Source: an uncultured Eubacterium sp.
Lineage (GTDB): Bacteria; Bacillota; Clostridia; Lachnospirales; Lachnospiraceae
DNA: 64,000 nucleotides
Direction of reading: 5' to 3'
Assembly: GCA_910577225.1 (NCBI GenBank)
Contig: CAJTMV010000002.1
Location: 221,572 to 285,571, forward strand
Positions 26,494 to 35,687 of the stretch are shown here, piece after piece. A program made the position numbers and the translations under genes. The notes under the pieces are model-generated. The model had not been told where the DNA came from. It did no database searches and worked only from the letters and a program-made list of their open reading frames with translations. How positions within the stretch are numbered: position 1 is the first letter of the stretch; every line of letters begins with the position of its first letter.

Positions 26494-28233
26494 TTACAGT
26501 TTTGTAAAAATCTCTGTCTCGTGCTTTAGCTTTGTAGCAATCCCTTTGTTTTCGCTCATTTGAACGTTAATATTTTCCATATCCGTAACAAGTACCTGCA
26601 TATTTTCAGCTGTTCCGCTGACGCCGCTGACACCTTCGTCGATGGCGACGCTAATCGTATGTATGGAATCCGCGATTTCGGCCACGGATTCTTTGAGCGT
26701 ATCGGTCTTAACGTCAAACTCCTGCATCACTTCTTCGATATAAGTCGCGTTTTTCTTGTAAGCGTCCCCAGCTGATACAAATGCTTCAAACTCCGGCAAA
26801 ATCGATTCGTTCATATAAGTCACCAGACTCTGTGCATGATCGGCCAGATTACGGACTGCTTCTGTTACGATAACATTAATCCGCTGGATATTATTGGCCG
26901 ATTCTCTTGTCGCTGCCGCCAGCTGACTGATCTCGCCCGCAACGACCGCAAAGCCTCTTCCTGCTTCTCCGGCTCTTGCCGCCTCAATCGACGCGTTCAG
27001 GGCGAGCAGATTGGTCTGACTTGCCACGCTTAAGATATCGCTCGTGAGCGTATTGACCTGATCGACGCTTTTGCTATTTTCAATTGCCTCGTTTAATACA
27101 GATAAAATCTCGCTGATCTTAACGCTGGTCGTCTCCATATTATTACGTGCCTTGTCTGCGATTTCCTCTGCGTGTACTTTCATCTGTCTGGAATATCCGT
27201 TGATCTCTGTCGAACGATCTGCAATATTGATCACCTCATCGTTTACAGATTCCGCATTTTCGCTGATGGTCTGCGCGTTATTCGACACTGCCTCCATCGT
27301 CGCGGACAGCTCTTCGGTCAGTGCGGACAGCTCTGAGACGCTGTTGTTGGATGTCGTTACATTGTCCATAACCTCAGATACGACGACGTCCATTTTCTGT
27401 GAATTATCGGTAATAATCCGGAAAATGTTCTGCAGTTTTTCCAAAAAGACGTTGATGCCTTCTCCCAGAGCAGCGATTTCATCGTTGGACAAAATAGCGA
27501 CACGTTTTGTCAGATCGCCTTCTTTTTGATCGATGCCCTGAATAATTTCGGATAAGTCGTGCTCCGCCTTTGCAATTGGCCGTAATACGTGTCTGTTCGA
27601 GCTGTATATCGCATACAAAACAGCCAGTACGCTGACTGCGATTGTAATGCCGTTCGTCACAAGGCTGACCGAATATACGCGCGAAAGCTGTGCTCTGGCT
27701 TCCTGTGCCGCCTGTGTTGCATGCTCCCCGATCACGCTGATATCGTTTAATATTTTCTCAACACATGGCGCTACTTCCGTACTTGCCGCGGTATTTGCCA
27801 AAGATCTCTGTACGTTTGCGCTAAACGCGCATACCCTGCGCAGCGCCAGCGTCAGTTCGTCAAACTGAGCCTGCATTTCCTGATAATATTGTTTGTCCCC
27901 TTCGATCAGATACTGCTCATAATTTTTCAGACTTTGCGCAAGCGTTACTTCGTTTGCCTTGATCGTATTTACCGTATCGATCATAGTTTTTGAATTAATC
28001 GCTACCGCATGGGACAGTCCCAGATTATGTAACTGCTGCACCTGTTCCCTGATCGAGCTTAACTCCGTAAGGCTCGTCATGGAATGATCGGCAATCTCTG
28101 AGGCATTCTGATTTACTTTTTGTATGTTGAATATCGCAATCAGATTCGACACAATGGCAACGATGCCCAGAATCAGGACTGGCAGCATAATGCGCACTTT
28201 AATACTTCTGTGCTTTGTTCGTTTCTTTTCCAT
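26494..28233 (-). CDS. Methyl-accepting chemotaxis protein
   Basis: 579-residue transmembrane chemoreceptor. TM1 at about 14-36, an extracytoplasmic four-helix-type sensor (37-185) and TM2 (about 188-210, TNGITIAVSVLAVLYAIYSS) precede HAMP (about 212-270) and the signalling coiled coil with the invariant tip ASIEAARAGEAGRGFAVVAGEI. Signals to CheA/CheW to steer flagella. The ATG follows GGAGGG. It begins 13 bp after the stop of a solute-binding lipoprotein gene, with no transporter genes, so the lipoprotein probably presents a ligand to this receptor (inference). Confidence 0.95.
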   Translation of the reverse strand: MEKKRTKHRSIKVRIMLPVLILGIVAIVSNLIAIFNIQKVNQNASEIADHSMTSLTELSSIREQVQQLHNLGLSHAVAINSKTMIDTVNTIKANEVTLAQSLKNYEQYLIEGDKQYYQEMQAQFDELTLALRRVCAFSANVQRSLANTAASTEVAPCVEKILNDISVIGEHATQAAQEARAQLSRVYSVSLVTNGITIAVSVLAVLYAIYSSNRHVLRPIAKAEHDLSEIIQGIDQKEGDLTKRVAILSNDEIAALGEGINVFLEKLQNIFRIITDNSQKMDVVVSEVMDNVTTSNNSVSELSALTEELSATMEAVSNNAQTISENAESVNDEVINIADRSTEINGYSRQMKVHAEEIADKARNNMETTSVKISEILSVLNEAIENSKSVDQVNTLTSDILSVASQTNLLALNASIEAARAGEAGRGFAVVAGEISQLAAATRESANNIQRINVIVTEAVRNLADHAQSLVTYMNESILPEFEAFVSAGDAYKKNATYIEEVMQEFDVKTDTLKESVAEIADSIHTISVAIDEGVSGVSGTAENMQVLVTDMENINVQMSENKGIATKLKHETEIFTKL

Positions 28234-28246
28234 CCAGACGTCCCTC

Positions 28247-29533
28247 CTATTCCGTTATGTCGCTGACCATTTCATCCAGCAGATCCTGCAGCGGTACATT
28301 GCCAGGATTTCCGGCTGCCATCGTTATGCCAAAGCTCTGCACCGGATCCCAGTATTTTTGTCCGACTTTTTGCAGTACGCCAAATGCAGACTGATCCAGC
28401 ACAGCCAGAATCGCTGCGTTTCTCTGAATTTCATCCGATGCTGCGGCATTTTTATTCGAAGGCCCGCGTTCGGCCCGTTCAAACCGGAATTTCTGACTTT
28501 CCTCGCCCGTTAAATACTCTGCCAGTTTTTCCGCCCATGCTTTATGTCCGGAGTAAGCGTTGACGCCCAGCAGCCGATATCCTGTAAAAGACGCCATCTG
28601 CACCTGTTTACCGGCACATGTATATGTAGGCAGTCTGCAGGCGCCGTAATCCTCTCCAAAAGCCTTTTTCACAGAGGCAATATCCCACACGCCGCTGACC
28701 AGCGCAATTACCCCGCCGTCCAGGGCAGCCTTTGCCGGCGCTGCATCGCTTAAAAATCCGGGATTTCTTGCGATCGAAAGCATCCCTCTGGCCACATCCA
28801 GTCCGGTAATCTCGCCCTCGGAACGATTCCAGTCGCAGGAATTGGTCAGTCCGTCTTCGTTCAGACTCAGCGTAAGGCCTGTATTTCCGAAAAAGGAATA
28901 CAGATACCAGCCGCTTGACCAGTCCATGGCAAACTTTTTATTATTTTGTGCACAAATGTCCAGAATACGGTCCAGAGATTTTACGTCGTTTTCTGTAAAA
29001 TAAGACTTGTCATAGTATAGAAAATAGCCGTTGTCGGCGGTCAGCGGATAAGCGTACAGTGTTCCTTCTACAGAAGCCGCAGCAGCAGCCCCTTCCAGAT
29101 TTGCCGCCGCGATCGCGTCTGCATTTGTCACTTCTTCCATCACGCCGGACGATACCATTGCCAGCAGCTGATCATCCGGCAGGCTGAACACATCCGCTCC
29201 GTTATTAACATCCGCTAAAAGTACGTCTTTACATTCGGAGGCCGGAACCGGTTCGCACTCTACCGTAAGATTCGCCTCGCCCTTGTGGTCGCTGATAAAC
29301 GTGTCAATCTGTTCCTGAAACAACGACAGTTCGTCTTCATCGCACCAAAACCGCAGATTTACATTTCCACTATCGGTACCGGTATCCTGTCCGGTCTGTT
29401 CCTCTGCAGCTGTCTGGTCAGAATCTGCTGCTGTGTCTGTCTTTTTTTCCTCTGACGGCGAATTCCCGCAGCCGCTCAGACAGGTGGATACAAACACAGA
29501 TGCTGCCAGCATAAATACCAGTTTCTTTTTCAT
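28247..29533 (-). CDS. Extracellular solute-binding lipoprotein (MalE-like family 1)
   Basis: 428 residues. Signal peptide with lipobox LSGC near residue 20, then an Asp/Thr/Gln-rich linker (EEKKTDTAADSDQTAAEEQ) and a family-1 binding fold: VNLRFWCDEDELSLFQEQID, ADVFSLPDDQLLAM, YAYPLTADNGYFLYYDKSYF, GGVIALVSGVWDI, GYRLLGVNAYSGHKAWAEKLAEYLTGEE. Relatives bind maltodextrins or other oligosaccharides. The ATG at 29533 is preceded by GGAGAG. The only partner in the operon is the chemoreceptor, so it likely serves sensing, or shares an ABC transporter encoded elsewhere. Confidence 0.9.
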   Translation of the reverse strand: MKKKLVFMLAASVFVSTCLSGCGNSPSEEKKTDTAADSDQTAAEEQTGQDTGTDSGNVNLRFWCDEDELSLFQEQIDTFISDHKGEANLTVECEPVPASECKDVLLADVNNGADVFSLPDDQLLAMVSSGVMEEVTNADAIAAANLEGAAAAASVEGTLYAYPLTADNGYFLYYDKSYFTENDVKSLDRILDICAQNNKKFAMDWSSGWYLYSFFGNTGLTLSLNEDGLTNSCDWNRSEGEITGLDVARGMLSIARNPGFLSDAAPAKAALDGGVIALVSGVWDIASVKKAFGEDYGACRLPTYTCAGKQVQMASFTGYRLLGVNAYSGHKAWAEKLAEYLTGEESQKFRFERAERGPSNKNAAASDEIQRNAAILAVLDQSAFGVLQKVGQKYWDPVQSFGITMAAGNPGNVPLQDLLDEMVSDITE

Positions 29534-29690
29534 ATGCTGCTCTCCTCTTTTCATTCAAAATAATTTCAACTGTATCAATTCCCCTATTTCGAATTCCCTA
29601 TGAACTATAATAACAGATTTTTTTATGTAATGCCACCATCTTTTGTATAAAATGTGGGAAACACTCCGTTTTTTCTATTTTTTCTATAAC

Positions 29691-29731
29691 AAAAAACAGT
29701 GCAGTCATTCCTTTCGGAATCGATTGCACTG
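29691..29731 (-). terminator. Terminator of the retropepsin-like pair
   Basis: CAGTGCA (29697-29703) pairs with TGCACTG (29725-29731), and ATTCC/GGAAT extend the inner stem. On minus it is followed by TTTTTTG. It separates the small pair at 29791-30494 from the binding-protein gene. Confidence 0.8.
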
Positions 29732-29790
29732 TGACAGATGATTCTTCATTCTAAAAACTCTTTTTTCCTGCAGCTGTTCCTATATGCCAG

Positions 29791-30255
29791 TTAATATCGC
29801 CTGGAATGACAAAGAACATGCAATCTGCCATTTGAATCTTTTATTCGGAGATTTCTTATATTGCTTTCATCATCTGGTATTGTGACATTTAGTTTATGGT
29901 GTCTGGTATCAATTTCATAAATCAGTCCCTGAAACATTGTTGCGCTTAAAATCAACTGAAATGGAACATTGCTCAAATCTTTACAGGCAACAATATGTGT
30001 ATTTGGATAAATAAGCTCACCTATCACAATCTTTTGTACTTCATATAAATTTCCTTTCGTACTTCCGCCAAATCCACGGAAAGAAATATCTTTTTTTAAC
30101 ATTCTTCCGCCTAAATCGTTTATTATTCTTTCTTCCGCAGTCCAGATTGGGAATAATGCTCCTGTATCCAGCAATGCTCTGAAATTATTCCAGTTTTCTA
30201 ATTTTACAACCGGACGCAGGCTGTTTTTCGATAGCGATAAAATAAATTGTTTCAT
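29791..30255 (-). CDS. Retropepsin-like aspartyl protease domain protein
   Basis: 154 residues. FRALLDTGALFPIW carries the Asp-Thr-Gly-Ala active-site motif of retroviral-type aspartyl proteases, which act as homodimers. ISFRGFGGSTKGNLYEV is a possible flap, and PFQLILSATMFQGLIYEID corresponds to the closing I-L-G-x-x-F-L segment. There is no signal peptide; it acts in the cytosol. Its start overlaps the stop of the upstream 80-residue gene (ATGA), so the two are a tightly coupled pair. The substrate is unknown. Confidence 0.75.
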   Translation of the reverse strand: MKQFILSLSKNSLRPVVKLENWNNFRALLDTGALFPIWTAEERIINDLGGRMLKKDISFRGFGGSTKGNLYEVQKIVIGELIYPNTHIVACKDLSNVPFQLILSATMFQGLIYEIDTRHHKLNVTIPDDESNIRNLRIKDSNGRLHVLCHSRRY

Positions 30256-30494
30256 ACGAAATACCCCGCTGTACCCATCTGAAAAACATGATCCGGTGTC
30301 GTATATATCCCCAGCAGATTACCCTTTGTCTGAATCTGCATTCGTGTCAGCTCATTTTTTGATCTGTCCGTATATTTTACAATGGCAGACTTTATCGTTG
30401 CGTCATTATCTGGTTCATATTCTACCTCTTCCAATCCCACCCACTGGTCTGGATATCTTTCCTGTATCTCTTCCCATGTTAATCTTTCAGACAT
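30252..30494 (-). CDS. Small partner of the retropepsin-like protein
   Basis: 80 residues, MSERLTWEEIQERYPDQWVGLEEVEY then IKSAIVKYTDRSKNELTRMQIQTKGNLLGIYTTPDHV. Soluble, acidic N-terminal half and basic middle. Not known to me by name, though similar pairs with a retropepsin-like gene occur in Clostridia. The 4-nt overlap with the protease gene suggests that it is substrate, regulator or adaptor; toxin-antitoxin behaviour is conceivable but not shown by sequence. Confidence 0.65.
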   Translation of the reverse strand: MSERLTWEEIQERYPDQWVGLEEVEYEPDNDATIKSAIVKYTDRSKNELTRMQIQTKGNLLGIYTTPDHVFQMGTAGYFV

Positions 30495-30599
30495 TCAAAA
30501 ACTCCCTGCATTCATACTCACATTAAATATTTATCATACATCCGTTTCTATATCGTTAAGTATGCCACACCGCCAGATAATTCCCTCGACGGCTTCTTC

Positions 30600-31685
30600 T
30601 TATGGCCTTCCATCCCCATCCTCAAAACTGCTTAACTTCATCGCCTGATCCGCCGCGATACACGCATCGATGATCTCCTGAATATCCCCGTTCAGAATCT
30701 TATCCAGTTTATACAAAGTCAGATTAATCCGATGATCGGTCACACGTCCCTGCGGGAAGTTGTAAGTGCGGATTTTTTCAGAACGGTCGCCTGTTCCAAT
30801 CTGGCTGCGGCGTGCCTGCGACTCCGCGTCCTGTTTCTTTTGCAGCTCCAGATCGTACAATTTCGCACGCAGCAGCGCAAACGCCTTTTCCTTATTTTGC
30901 AGCTGTGATTTTTCCGTCTGACTGTAAATGACAATCCCTGTCGGATAGTGCGTCAGACGTACGGCCGAATCTGTCGTATTGACACACTGTCCGCCGTTTC
31001 CGGATGCACGCATAACGTCGATACGGATATCTTTTTCATCGATCTGCACATCGACTTCTTCCGCTTCCGGCATAACGGCAACCGTAATGGTCGAAGTGTG
31101 AATGCGCCCCTGCGATTCCGTTTCCGGCACACGCTGTACGCGGTGAACGCCGGATTCAAATTTCAGTCTGGAGTAAGCTCCCTGTCCGGACACCATAAAG
31201 TTGACAGATTTCATCCCGCCGATTCCGATTTCTTCGATCTCGAGCGTTTCTATTTTCCAATGGCAGCTCTCTGCATAATGCACATACATCCGGTAGATTT
31301 CCGCTGCAAATAAGGCCGCTTCATCTCCTCCTGCTCCGGCGCGGATTTCCACAACGACATTTTTTTCATCATTCGGATCTTTTGGAAGCAGCAGTATTTT
31401 CAGCTTGTTTTCCAGTTCCGCAACCGCTGCCTTGGATTCGTTTAATTCTTCCTTGGCAAGCTCCCGCAGCTCATCGTCAGACTCTTCCTCCAGCATCGTC
31501 AGACTGTCTTCAATGCCCTGCTTCGCTTTTTTGTATGCTCCGTAAGTCTCTACGATTGGCGCCAGATTGCTCTGCTCTTTCATCAGATTGCGAAAACGGT
31601 TCGTATCGTTCGCAACGTCCGGCTCGCTGAGCTGATTCATCACTTCCTCATACCGAAGCAGCAGATCTTCTAATCTATCAAACAT
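30600..31685 (-). CDS. prfA: Peptide chain release factor 1
   Basis: RF1 ends translation at UAA and UAG. The tripeptide that reads the stop codon is PET in HRVQRVPETESQGRIHTS, the PxT of RF1 (RF2 has SPF). The catalytic GGQ is in GNGGQCVNTTDSAVRLTH, whose Gln is a methylation target of PrmC encoded just upstream. 361 residues, full length. The ATG at 31685 has GGAGG 6 nt before it; the ATG at 31691 abuts that site. prmC stops 21 bp upstream of it. Confidence 0.97.
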   Translation of the reverse strand: MFDRLEDLLLRYEEVMNQLSEPDVANDTNRFRNLMKEQSNLAPIVETYGAYKKAKQGIEDSLTMLEEESDDELRELAKEELNESKAAVAELENKLKILLLPKDPNDEKNVVVEIRAGAGGDEAALFAAEIYRMYVHYAESCHWKIETLEIEEIGIGGMKSVNFMVSGQGAYSRLKFESGVHRVQRVPETESQGRIHTSTITVAVMPEAEEVDVQIDEKDIRIDVMRASGNGGQCVNTTDSAVRLTHYPTGIVIYSQTEKSQLQNKEKAFALLRAKLYDLELQKKQDAESQARRSQIGTGDRSEKIRTYNFPQGRVTDHRINLTLYKLDKILNGDIQEIIDACIAADQAMKLSSFEDGDGRP

Positions 31686-31706
31686 ATTCATCCTCCATAC
31701 TCATTC

Positions 31707-32534
31707 CTATATCCGGCCTTTTACCACCCGCTCGTGATGTGCCAGATCTTTAATCACCGACACTTCCCGATAACCGGCCGCACACATCATATTGGTTACT
31801 GCCGGGCCCTGATCATAGCCGATCTCCAGATACAGATAGCCGTCCTGGTTCAGATAATCTTTGCTCTGTGCGATAATCTGACGATAAAAATGCAGACCGT
31901 CCTCTCCTCCGTCCAGCGCTCCAACCGGCTCAAAATCGCGCACTTCCGGCATCAGATTCAAAATATCCTCCTGCGCGATATAAGGCGGATTGGATACGAT
32001 CAGATCGAATCGTCCGCTTATATTTTCATACAGATTGCTCCGTACCCAGTCAATATCCACCTCATGCAGTTTTCCATTTTCTTTTGCCACGAGCAGCGCC
32101 TGTTTGGAAATATCGCTGCCAGTCGCAGTCATTCCATGCGCGTTTTTCATCAGACTGATAATCACACATCCGGAGCCTGTACCAAGATCCAAAACGCGCA
32201 TTCCCGGCTGACAAATCTTTAACGCTTCCTCTACAAGCGTTTCCGTATCCTGCCTTGGAATCAGCACATTCGAATTCACCTTAAAATTCAGGCCCATAAA
32301 CTCCTGCTCGCCGGTAATATACTGCAGCGGAATCCGTTCCGCCCGCTTGCGGACTGCGATCTCGTATTCCGACTGCTGTTCCAGTGTCAAAGAATCTTCC
32401 ATATGCGAATAATAAAAGGTCAGATTGATCTTACATACCGTTTCCAGCAGCAGCCAGGCATCCAGCTTTGCGTCTGCAACGCCTGCCTGCTCCAGTGCCG
32501 CGCTTCCCCAGTCAATCGCTTGCTTATATGTCAT
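31707..32534 (-). CDS. prmC: Release factor glutamine methyltransferase
   Basis: 275-residue SAM-dependent methyltransferase that modifies the GGQ glutamine of RF1 and RF2. Shows VLDLGTGSGCVIISL (SAM site) and the catalytic IVSNPPY. The N-terminal helical domain (MTYKQAIDWGSAALEQAGV) precedes RIPLQYITGEQEFMGL, also conserved. The ATG at 32534 follows GGAGGG; an upstream start at 32609 would overlap the DUF1385 gene and is rejected. It is followed by its substrate gene prfA. Confidence 0.96.
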   Translation of the reverse strand: MTYKQAIDWGSAALEQAGVADAKLDAWLLLETVCKINLTFYYSHMEDSLTLEQQSEYEIAVRKRAERIPLQYITGEQEFMGLNFKVNSNVLIPRQDTETLVEEALKICQPGMRVLDLGTGSGCVIISLMKNAHGMTATGSDISKQALLVAKENGKLHEVDIDWVRSNLYENISGRFDLIVSNPPYIAQEDILNLMPEVRDFEPVGALDGGEDGLHFYRQIIAQSKDYLNQDGYLYLEIGYDQGPAVTNMMCAAGYREVSVIKDLAHHERVVKGRI

Positions 32535-32553
32535 GCCATCCCTCCATCCCTGA

Positions 32554-33477
32554 TCATGGCAGATCTTCCTTTTCCCTAATATATGCTTCCCAGTCAAATA
32601 CGGCCTCAACCGACGCGATTCCGACCTCTATCATATCATCGTCCGGCTCCTTTGTCGTCAGCTTCTGCAGCGCCATCCCCGGCATGCTGATCAGACGGAT
32701 CCAAATACAATCGCTTCTTCCTGCCAGCCGGATCAGCTCGTATGCACATCCGGCAATCACAGGCACAAGCAGCAGCCGAACGAAAATCCGCATCAGTCCT
32801 GAATCCGTACGGATAAACAAAAAGAAAATAATACTGATACAAACGACCAGAAATAAAAAACTGGTACCGCACCGTTTATGCAAACGTGAACTTTTCCTTA
32901 CATTTTCAACATTTAACTCCATACCATGTTCAATGCAGTTAATACACTTATGTTCCGCTCCATGATACATAAACACCCGCTGAATATCTTCCAGCCTGGC
33001 TATCAGCAGTATATATCCTAAAAAAATCGCCATACGCAATACGCCTTCCAATATCGACACAACAATCTGCGAAGCGATCCATTTTTGAAACAACGTCGAA
33101 ATCAGATACGGAATCAGCATAAAAAGAACGACCGCCGCCAAAACGGAAACCGCCATGGTCATCCCCATGACCGCCGACTCTTTGTTCTGTCCGGATTTTT
33201 TCGTATCCTGCTTTTTCCTCGTCTCCGGCTCTTCTTCAAAAAAAGAGGCTGAATACATCAGCGTTTTCATACCGAGCGTCAAAGACTCGATAAAATTTAA
33301 AACTCCTCTGATAAAAGGCATCTTTTTGATTTTCGTATCTGGCAGAATGCCCCTGTATACGTTTTTATCTACAATAATCTCGCCGTCAGGCTTGCGTACG
33401 GCAACGGCATACTGATCTTTGTTTTTCATCATTACGCCTTCCATCACAGCCTGTCCGCCTATTCCGGAATATCTCAT
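32554..33477 (-). CDS. DUF1385 membrane protein (YqhQ-like)
   Basis: About 307 residues, function unknown. The N-terminus SGIGGQAVMEGVMMKNKDQYAVAVRKPDGEI is the family signature. TM segments follow (TMAVSVLAAVVLFMLIPYLI; VLRMAIFLGYILLIARL; FLFLVVCISIIFFLFI; RLLLVPVIAGCAYELIRL). YHGAEHKCINCIEHG with His, Glu, His, Cys, Cys suggests metal binding. The gene neighbours rpmE, prmC and prfA, as usual in Clostridia. Start is ATG 33477 or 33489; neither has a strong ribosome site. Confidence 0.9.
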   Translation of the reverse strand: MRYSGIGGQAVMEGVMMKNKDQYAVAVRKPDGEIIVDKNVYRGILPDTKIKKMPFIRGVLNFIESLTLGMKTLMYSASFFEEEPETRKKQDTKKSGQNKESAVMGMTMAVSVLAAVVLFMLIPYLISTLFQKWIASQIVVSILEGVLRMAIFLGYILLIARLEDIQRVFMYHGAEHKCINCIEHGMELNVENVRKSSRLHKRCGTSFLFLVVCISIIFFLFIRTDSGLMRIFVRLLLVPVIAGCAYELIRLAGRSDCIWIRLISMPGMALQKLTTKEPDDDMIEVGIASVEAVFDWEAYIREKEDLP

Positions 33478-33550
33478 GCACGTCCCCATCTGTATCTGAT
33501 ATCATACGTTAATATAAACATTTCTTTCCATGCAGTTGCCCAAATTCAAC

Positions 33551-33581
33551 AAAAAGGTTGAGATTTCACAACCTCAACCTT
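33551..33581 (-). terminator. Terminator of rpmE
   Basis: AAGGTTGAG (33554-33562) pairs with CTCAACCTT (33573-33581); on minus TTTTTG follows the stem. It lies 20 bp past the rpmE stop. Confidence 0.8.
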
Positions 33582-33600
33582 GTCTGCCTCATTTTATGTT

Positions 33601-33801
33601 CTATTTCATGCCATATTTCTTATTGAACTGCTCAATACGTCCACGCGCCTGGCTAGCCTTCTGCTGACCGGTGTAGAACGGATGACACTTGGAACAAATT
33701 TCAACGTGAAGCTCCTTTTTTGTCGAACCTGTTACAAATGTGTTGCCACAGTTACATGTAACGGTCGCCTGATAGTATTCCGGCTGAATATCTGTTTTCA
33801 T
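33601..33801 (-). CDS. rpmE: 50S ribosomal protein L31 (zinc-binding type)
   Basis: 66 residues starting MKTDIQPEYYQATVTCNCGNT. Cys16, Cys18, Cys36 and Cys39 (CNC and CSKC) form the zinc site of the C+ form, which is replaced by a Cys-less paralogue in some bacteria under zinc limitation. The start at 33801 has GAGGTG 6 nt upstream; the longer frame to 33903 is non-homologous. Own promoter and terminator are visible. Confidence 0.97.
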   Translation of the reverse strand: MKTDIQPEYYQATVTCNCGNTFVTGSTKKELHVEICSKCHPFYTGQQKASQARGRIEQFNKKYGMK

Positions 33802-33862
33802 TATTTTCACCTCGCATGTATCATAATCAATAAATCTCGCTCGAAAAATTAACAGCGATATT

Positions 33863-33891
33863 ATAGTAGCATATTCATAATTTATATGCAA
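33863..33891 (-). promoter_or_regulatory. Promoter of rpmE
   Basis: TTGCAT (33886-33891), a 17-nt spacer, and TACTAT (33863-33868) with TGC extension; TATAAT overlaps at 33860-33865. It lies about 60 nt before the rpmE ATG. Confidence 0.55.
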
Positions 33892-33932
33892 GAGGTTTTT
33901 CATATTATTATGGATTTTTTTAAACGTATCCC

Positions 33933-35456
33933 TTATACCCTGCGTTTTTTCACCAGCTGTATAAAATCACGGTTATTATTCGTATGTGAAAACATATTTA
34001 AAATATTTTCAACCGCTTCGTCCGTCTTCATACCGTTGATGCCTTTACGCATAATATCTACCGCCTCTTTTTCTTCCCTGTCTAACAGCAGATCTTCTCT
34101 TCGCGTACCGGATTTTACAATATCGATCGCCGGAAATACTCTTCGTTCCGATAATTTGCGGTCCAGAACAAGCTCCATATTACCGGTTCCCTTAAACTCC
34201 TCATATATAACGTCGTCCATTTTGCTGCCGGTATCTACCAGCGCAGAAGCAAGTACCGTCAGACTGCCGCCCTCGCGCATATTTCTGGCCGCGCCAAAAA
34301 AACGTTTCGGCATGTGCAGCGCCGCCGGGTCCAGACCGCCGGAAAGCGTACGTCCGCTTGGCGGTACTGTCAGGTTGTAGGCTCTTGCCAGACGCGTAAT
34401 ACTGTCAAGCAGAATCAAAACGTCCTGTTTATGCTCCACCAGACGCTTGGCACGCTCGATGACCATTTCTGACACACGTTTATGATGCTCCGGAAGCTCG
34501 TCAAAGGTTGAATAAATCACCTCTACATTATTTCCTTCAATCGCTTCTTTGATATCCGTAACTTCCTCAGGACGCTCGTCGATCAGCAAAATGATCAGAT
34601 GTATTTCCGGATTATTGACTTTGACCGCCTGCGCAATCTGCTTGAGCAGCGTCGTTTTTCCTGCTTTTGGCGGCGATACGATCATCCCTCTCTGCCCCTT
34701 GCCTATCGGCGACACAAGATCTACGATCCGCATCGAAGTCGTCGTCCGGTTCGTTTCCAGCCGCAGTCTTTCATTTGGAAACACCGGCGTCAGATCTTCA
34801 AAATTTCTTCTTTGCGCCACAACCGACGGATGATAGCCATTAATCGTCGTAATATATAATAATGCGCTGAACTTCTCGCCCTGCGTCTTAATTCTCGTAT
34901 TCCCGCGTACAATATCCCCCGTTTTCAGCCCAAACCGACGAATCTGGGACGGTGACACATATACGTCATGCTCGCCGGGCAGGTAATTCTCACATCGGAT
35001 AAAACCATACCCATCCGGCATAACCTCTAAGATTCCGTCTGCGGTAACGCCGCTGTCCAGTTCCGGATTAATATCTTCTTTATTATCCTCCTGTCTGCGC
35101 GGTCTGATATCCCTGGCCATATTCTGTCCCTGCTGCTCCGGCCGGTTCGGCCGGTCATACGTCCGATTCGGCCTTTCGGTCCGGCTGGCCTGCTCATAGC
35201 GTCCTGTCTCCACCTGTTCAGCTTCTGGCTTGTCCGGCTTTTCATTCCCTGCGTGTTTCGATTCTTCCGCTCCTGTGTCTTCCATATCCGGCTTCTCAGG
35301 CTGTGCCTGCCCGCTTTGTTCTTTGAGCTTATCATCTTCTGTTACCATCCGATCGATCAGATCAGATTTTTTTAATGCACTAACGCCTTTTAATCCGCGC
35401 GCTTTCGCAAGCTCTCTTAACACGGCCAAAGACAATGTTTCATATTTTTCCCTCAT
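33933..35456 (-). CDS. rho: Transcription termination factor Rho
   Basis: 507-residue hexameric RNA-dependent ATPase. The N-terminal Rho_N helix bundle (LSLAVLRELAKARGLKGVSALKKSDLI) is followed by a 100-residue hydrophilic insert rich in Glu, Arg, Asn and Pro (about 48-145), then the cold-shock RNA-binding domain (ILEVMPDGYGFIRCENYLPG) and the ATPase with SPPKAGKTTLLKQIA (P-loop), ILLIDERPEEV (Walker B) and the C-terminal DIVKSGTRREDLL. The long insert is frequent in Clostridia and Bacteroidetes. The ATG at 35456 follows AAGGAG. Confidence 0.97.
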   Translation of the reverse strand: MREKYETLSLAVLRELAKARGLKGVSALKKSDLIDRMVTEDDKLKEQSGQAQPEKPDMEDTGAEESKHAGNEKPDKPEAEQVETGRYEQASRTERPNRTYDRPNRPEQQGQNMARDIRPRRQEDNKEDINPELDSGVTADGILEVMPDGYGFIRCENYLPGEHDVYVSPSQIRRFGLKTGDIVRGNTRIKTQGEKFSALLYITTINGYHPSVVAQRRNFEDLTPVFPNERLRLETNRTTTSMRIVDLVSPIGKGQRGMIVSPPKAGKTTLLKQIAQAVKVNNPEIHLIILLIDERPEEVTDIKEAIEGNNVEVIYSTFDELPEHHKRVSEMVIERAKRLVEHKQDVLILLDSITRLARAYNLTVPPSGRTLSGGLDPAALHMPKRFFGAARNMREGGSLTVLASALVDTGSKMDDVIYEEFKGTGNMELVLDRKLSERRVFPAIDIVKSGTRREDLLLDREEKEAVDIMRKGINGMKTDEAVENILNMFSHTNNNRDFIQLVKKRRV

Positions 35457-35616
35457 TAAAATTCTCCTTAATCTTCGTAATATTGGGATTGCTAAATCCG
35501 AATGCCATAAAAACTGCTGAAGTCTGTTTGAACAAAACTGTGAATTCAATCTGACTATAGATACGTGATTAGATGTATTATACACTATTATGTTGAAAAT
35601 AGGAAGACTTTTCTAT

Positions 35617-35656
35617 AAAAAGCCGCTGAATTTTCCACAGTAACACTGAAGCGGCT
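35617..35656 (-). terminator. Terminator after the FnIII protein gene
   Basis: AGCCGCT (35621-35627) pairs with AGCGGCT (35650-35656); on minus the stem is followed by TTTTTAT. It overlaps the 26-bp palindrome at 35653-35678, which directly follows the stop codon. Confidence 0.75.
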
Positions 35657-35678
35657 GTGCGGACGCGTCCGCACAGCC
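35653..35678. repeat. Perfect 26-bp palindrome related to the palindromic element family
   Basis: GGCTGTGCGGACG and its exact complement meet at the centre. The half GGCTGYGCGGACGYGT also opens the large repeats at 61328 and 63323, which suggests the same family. Confidence 0.75.
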
Positions 35679-35687
35679 TGCCCTTCC

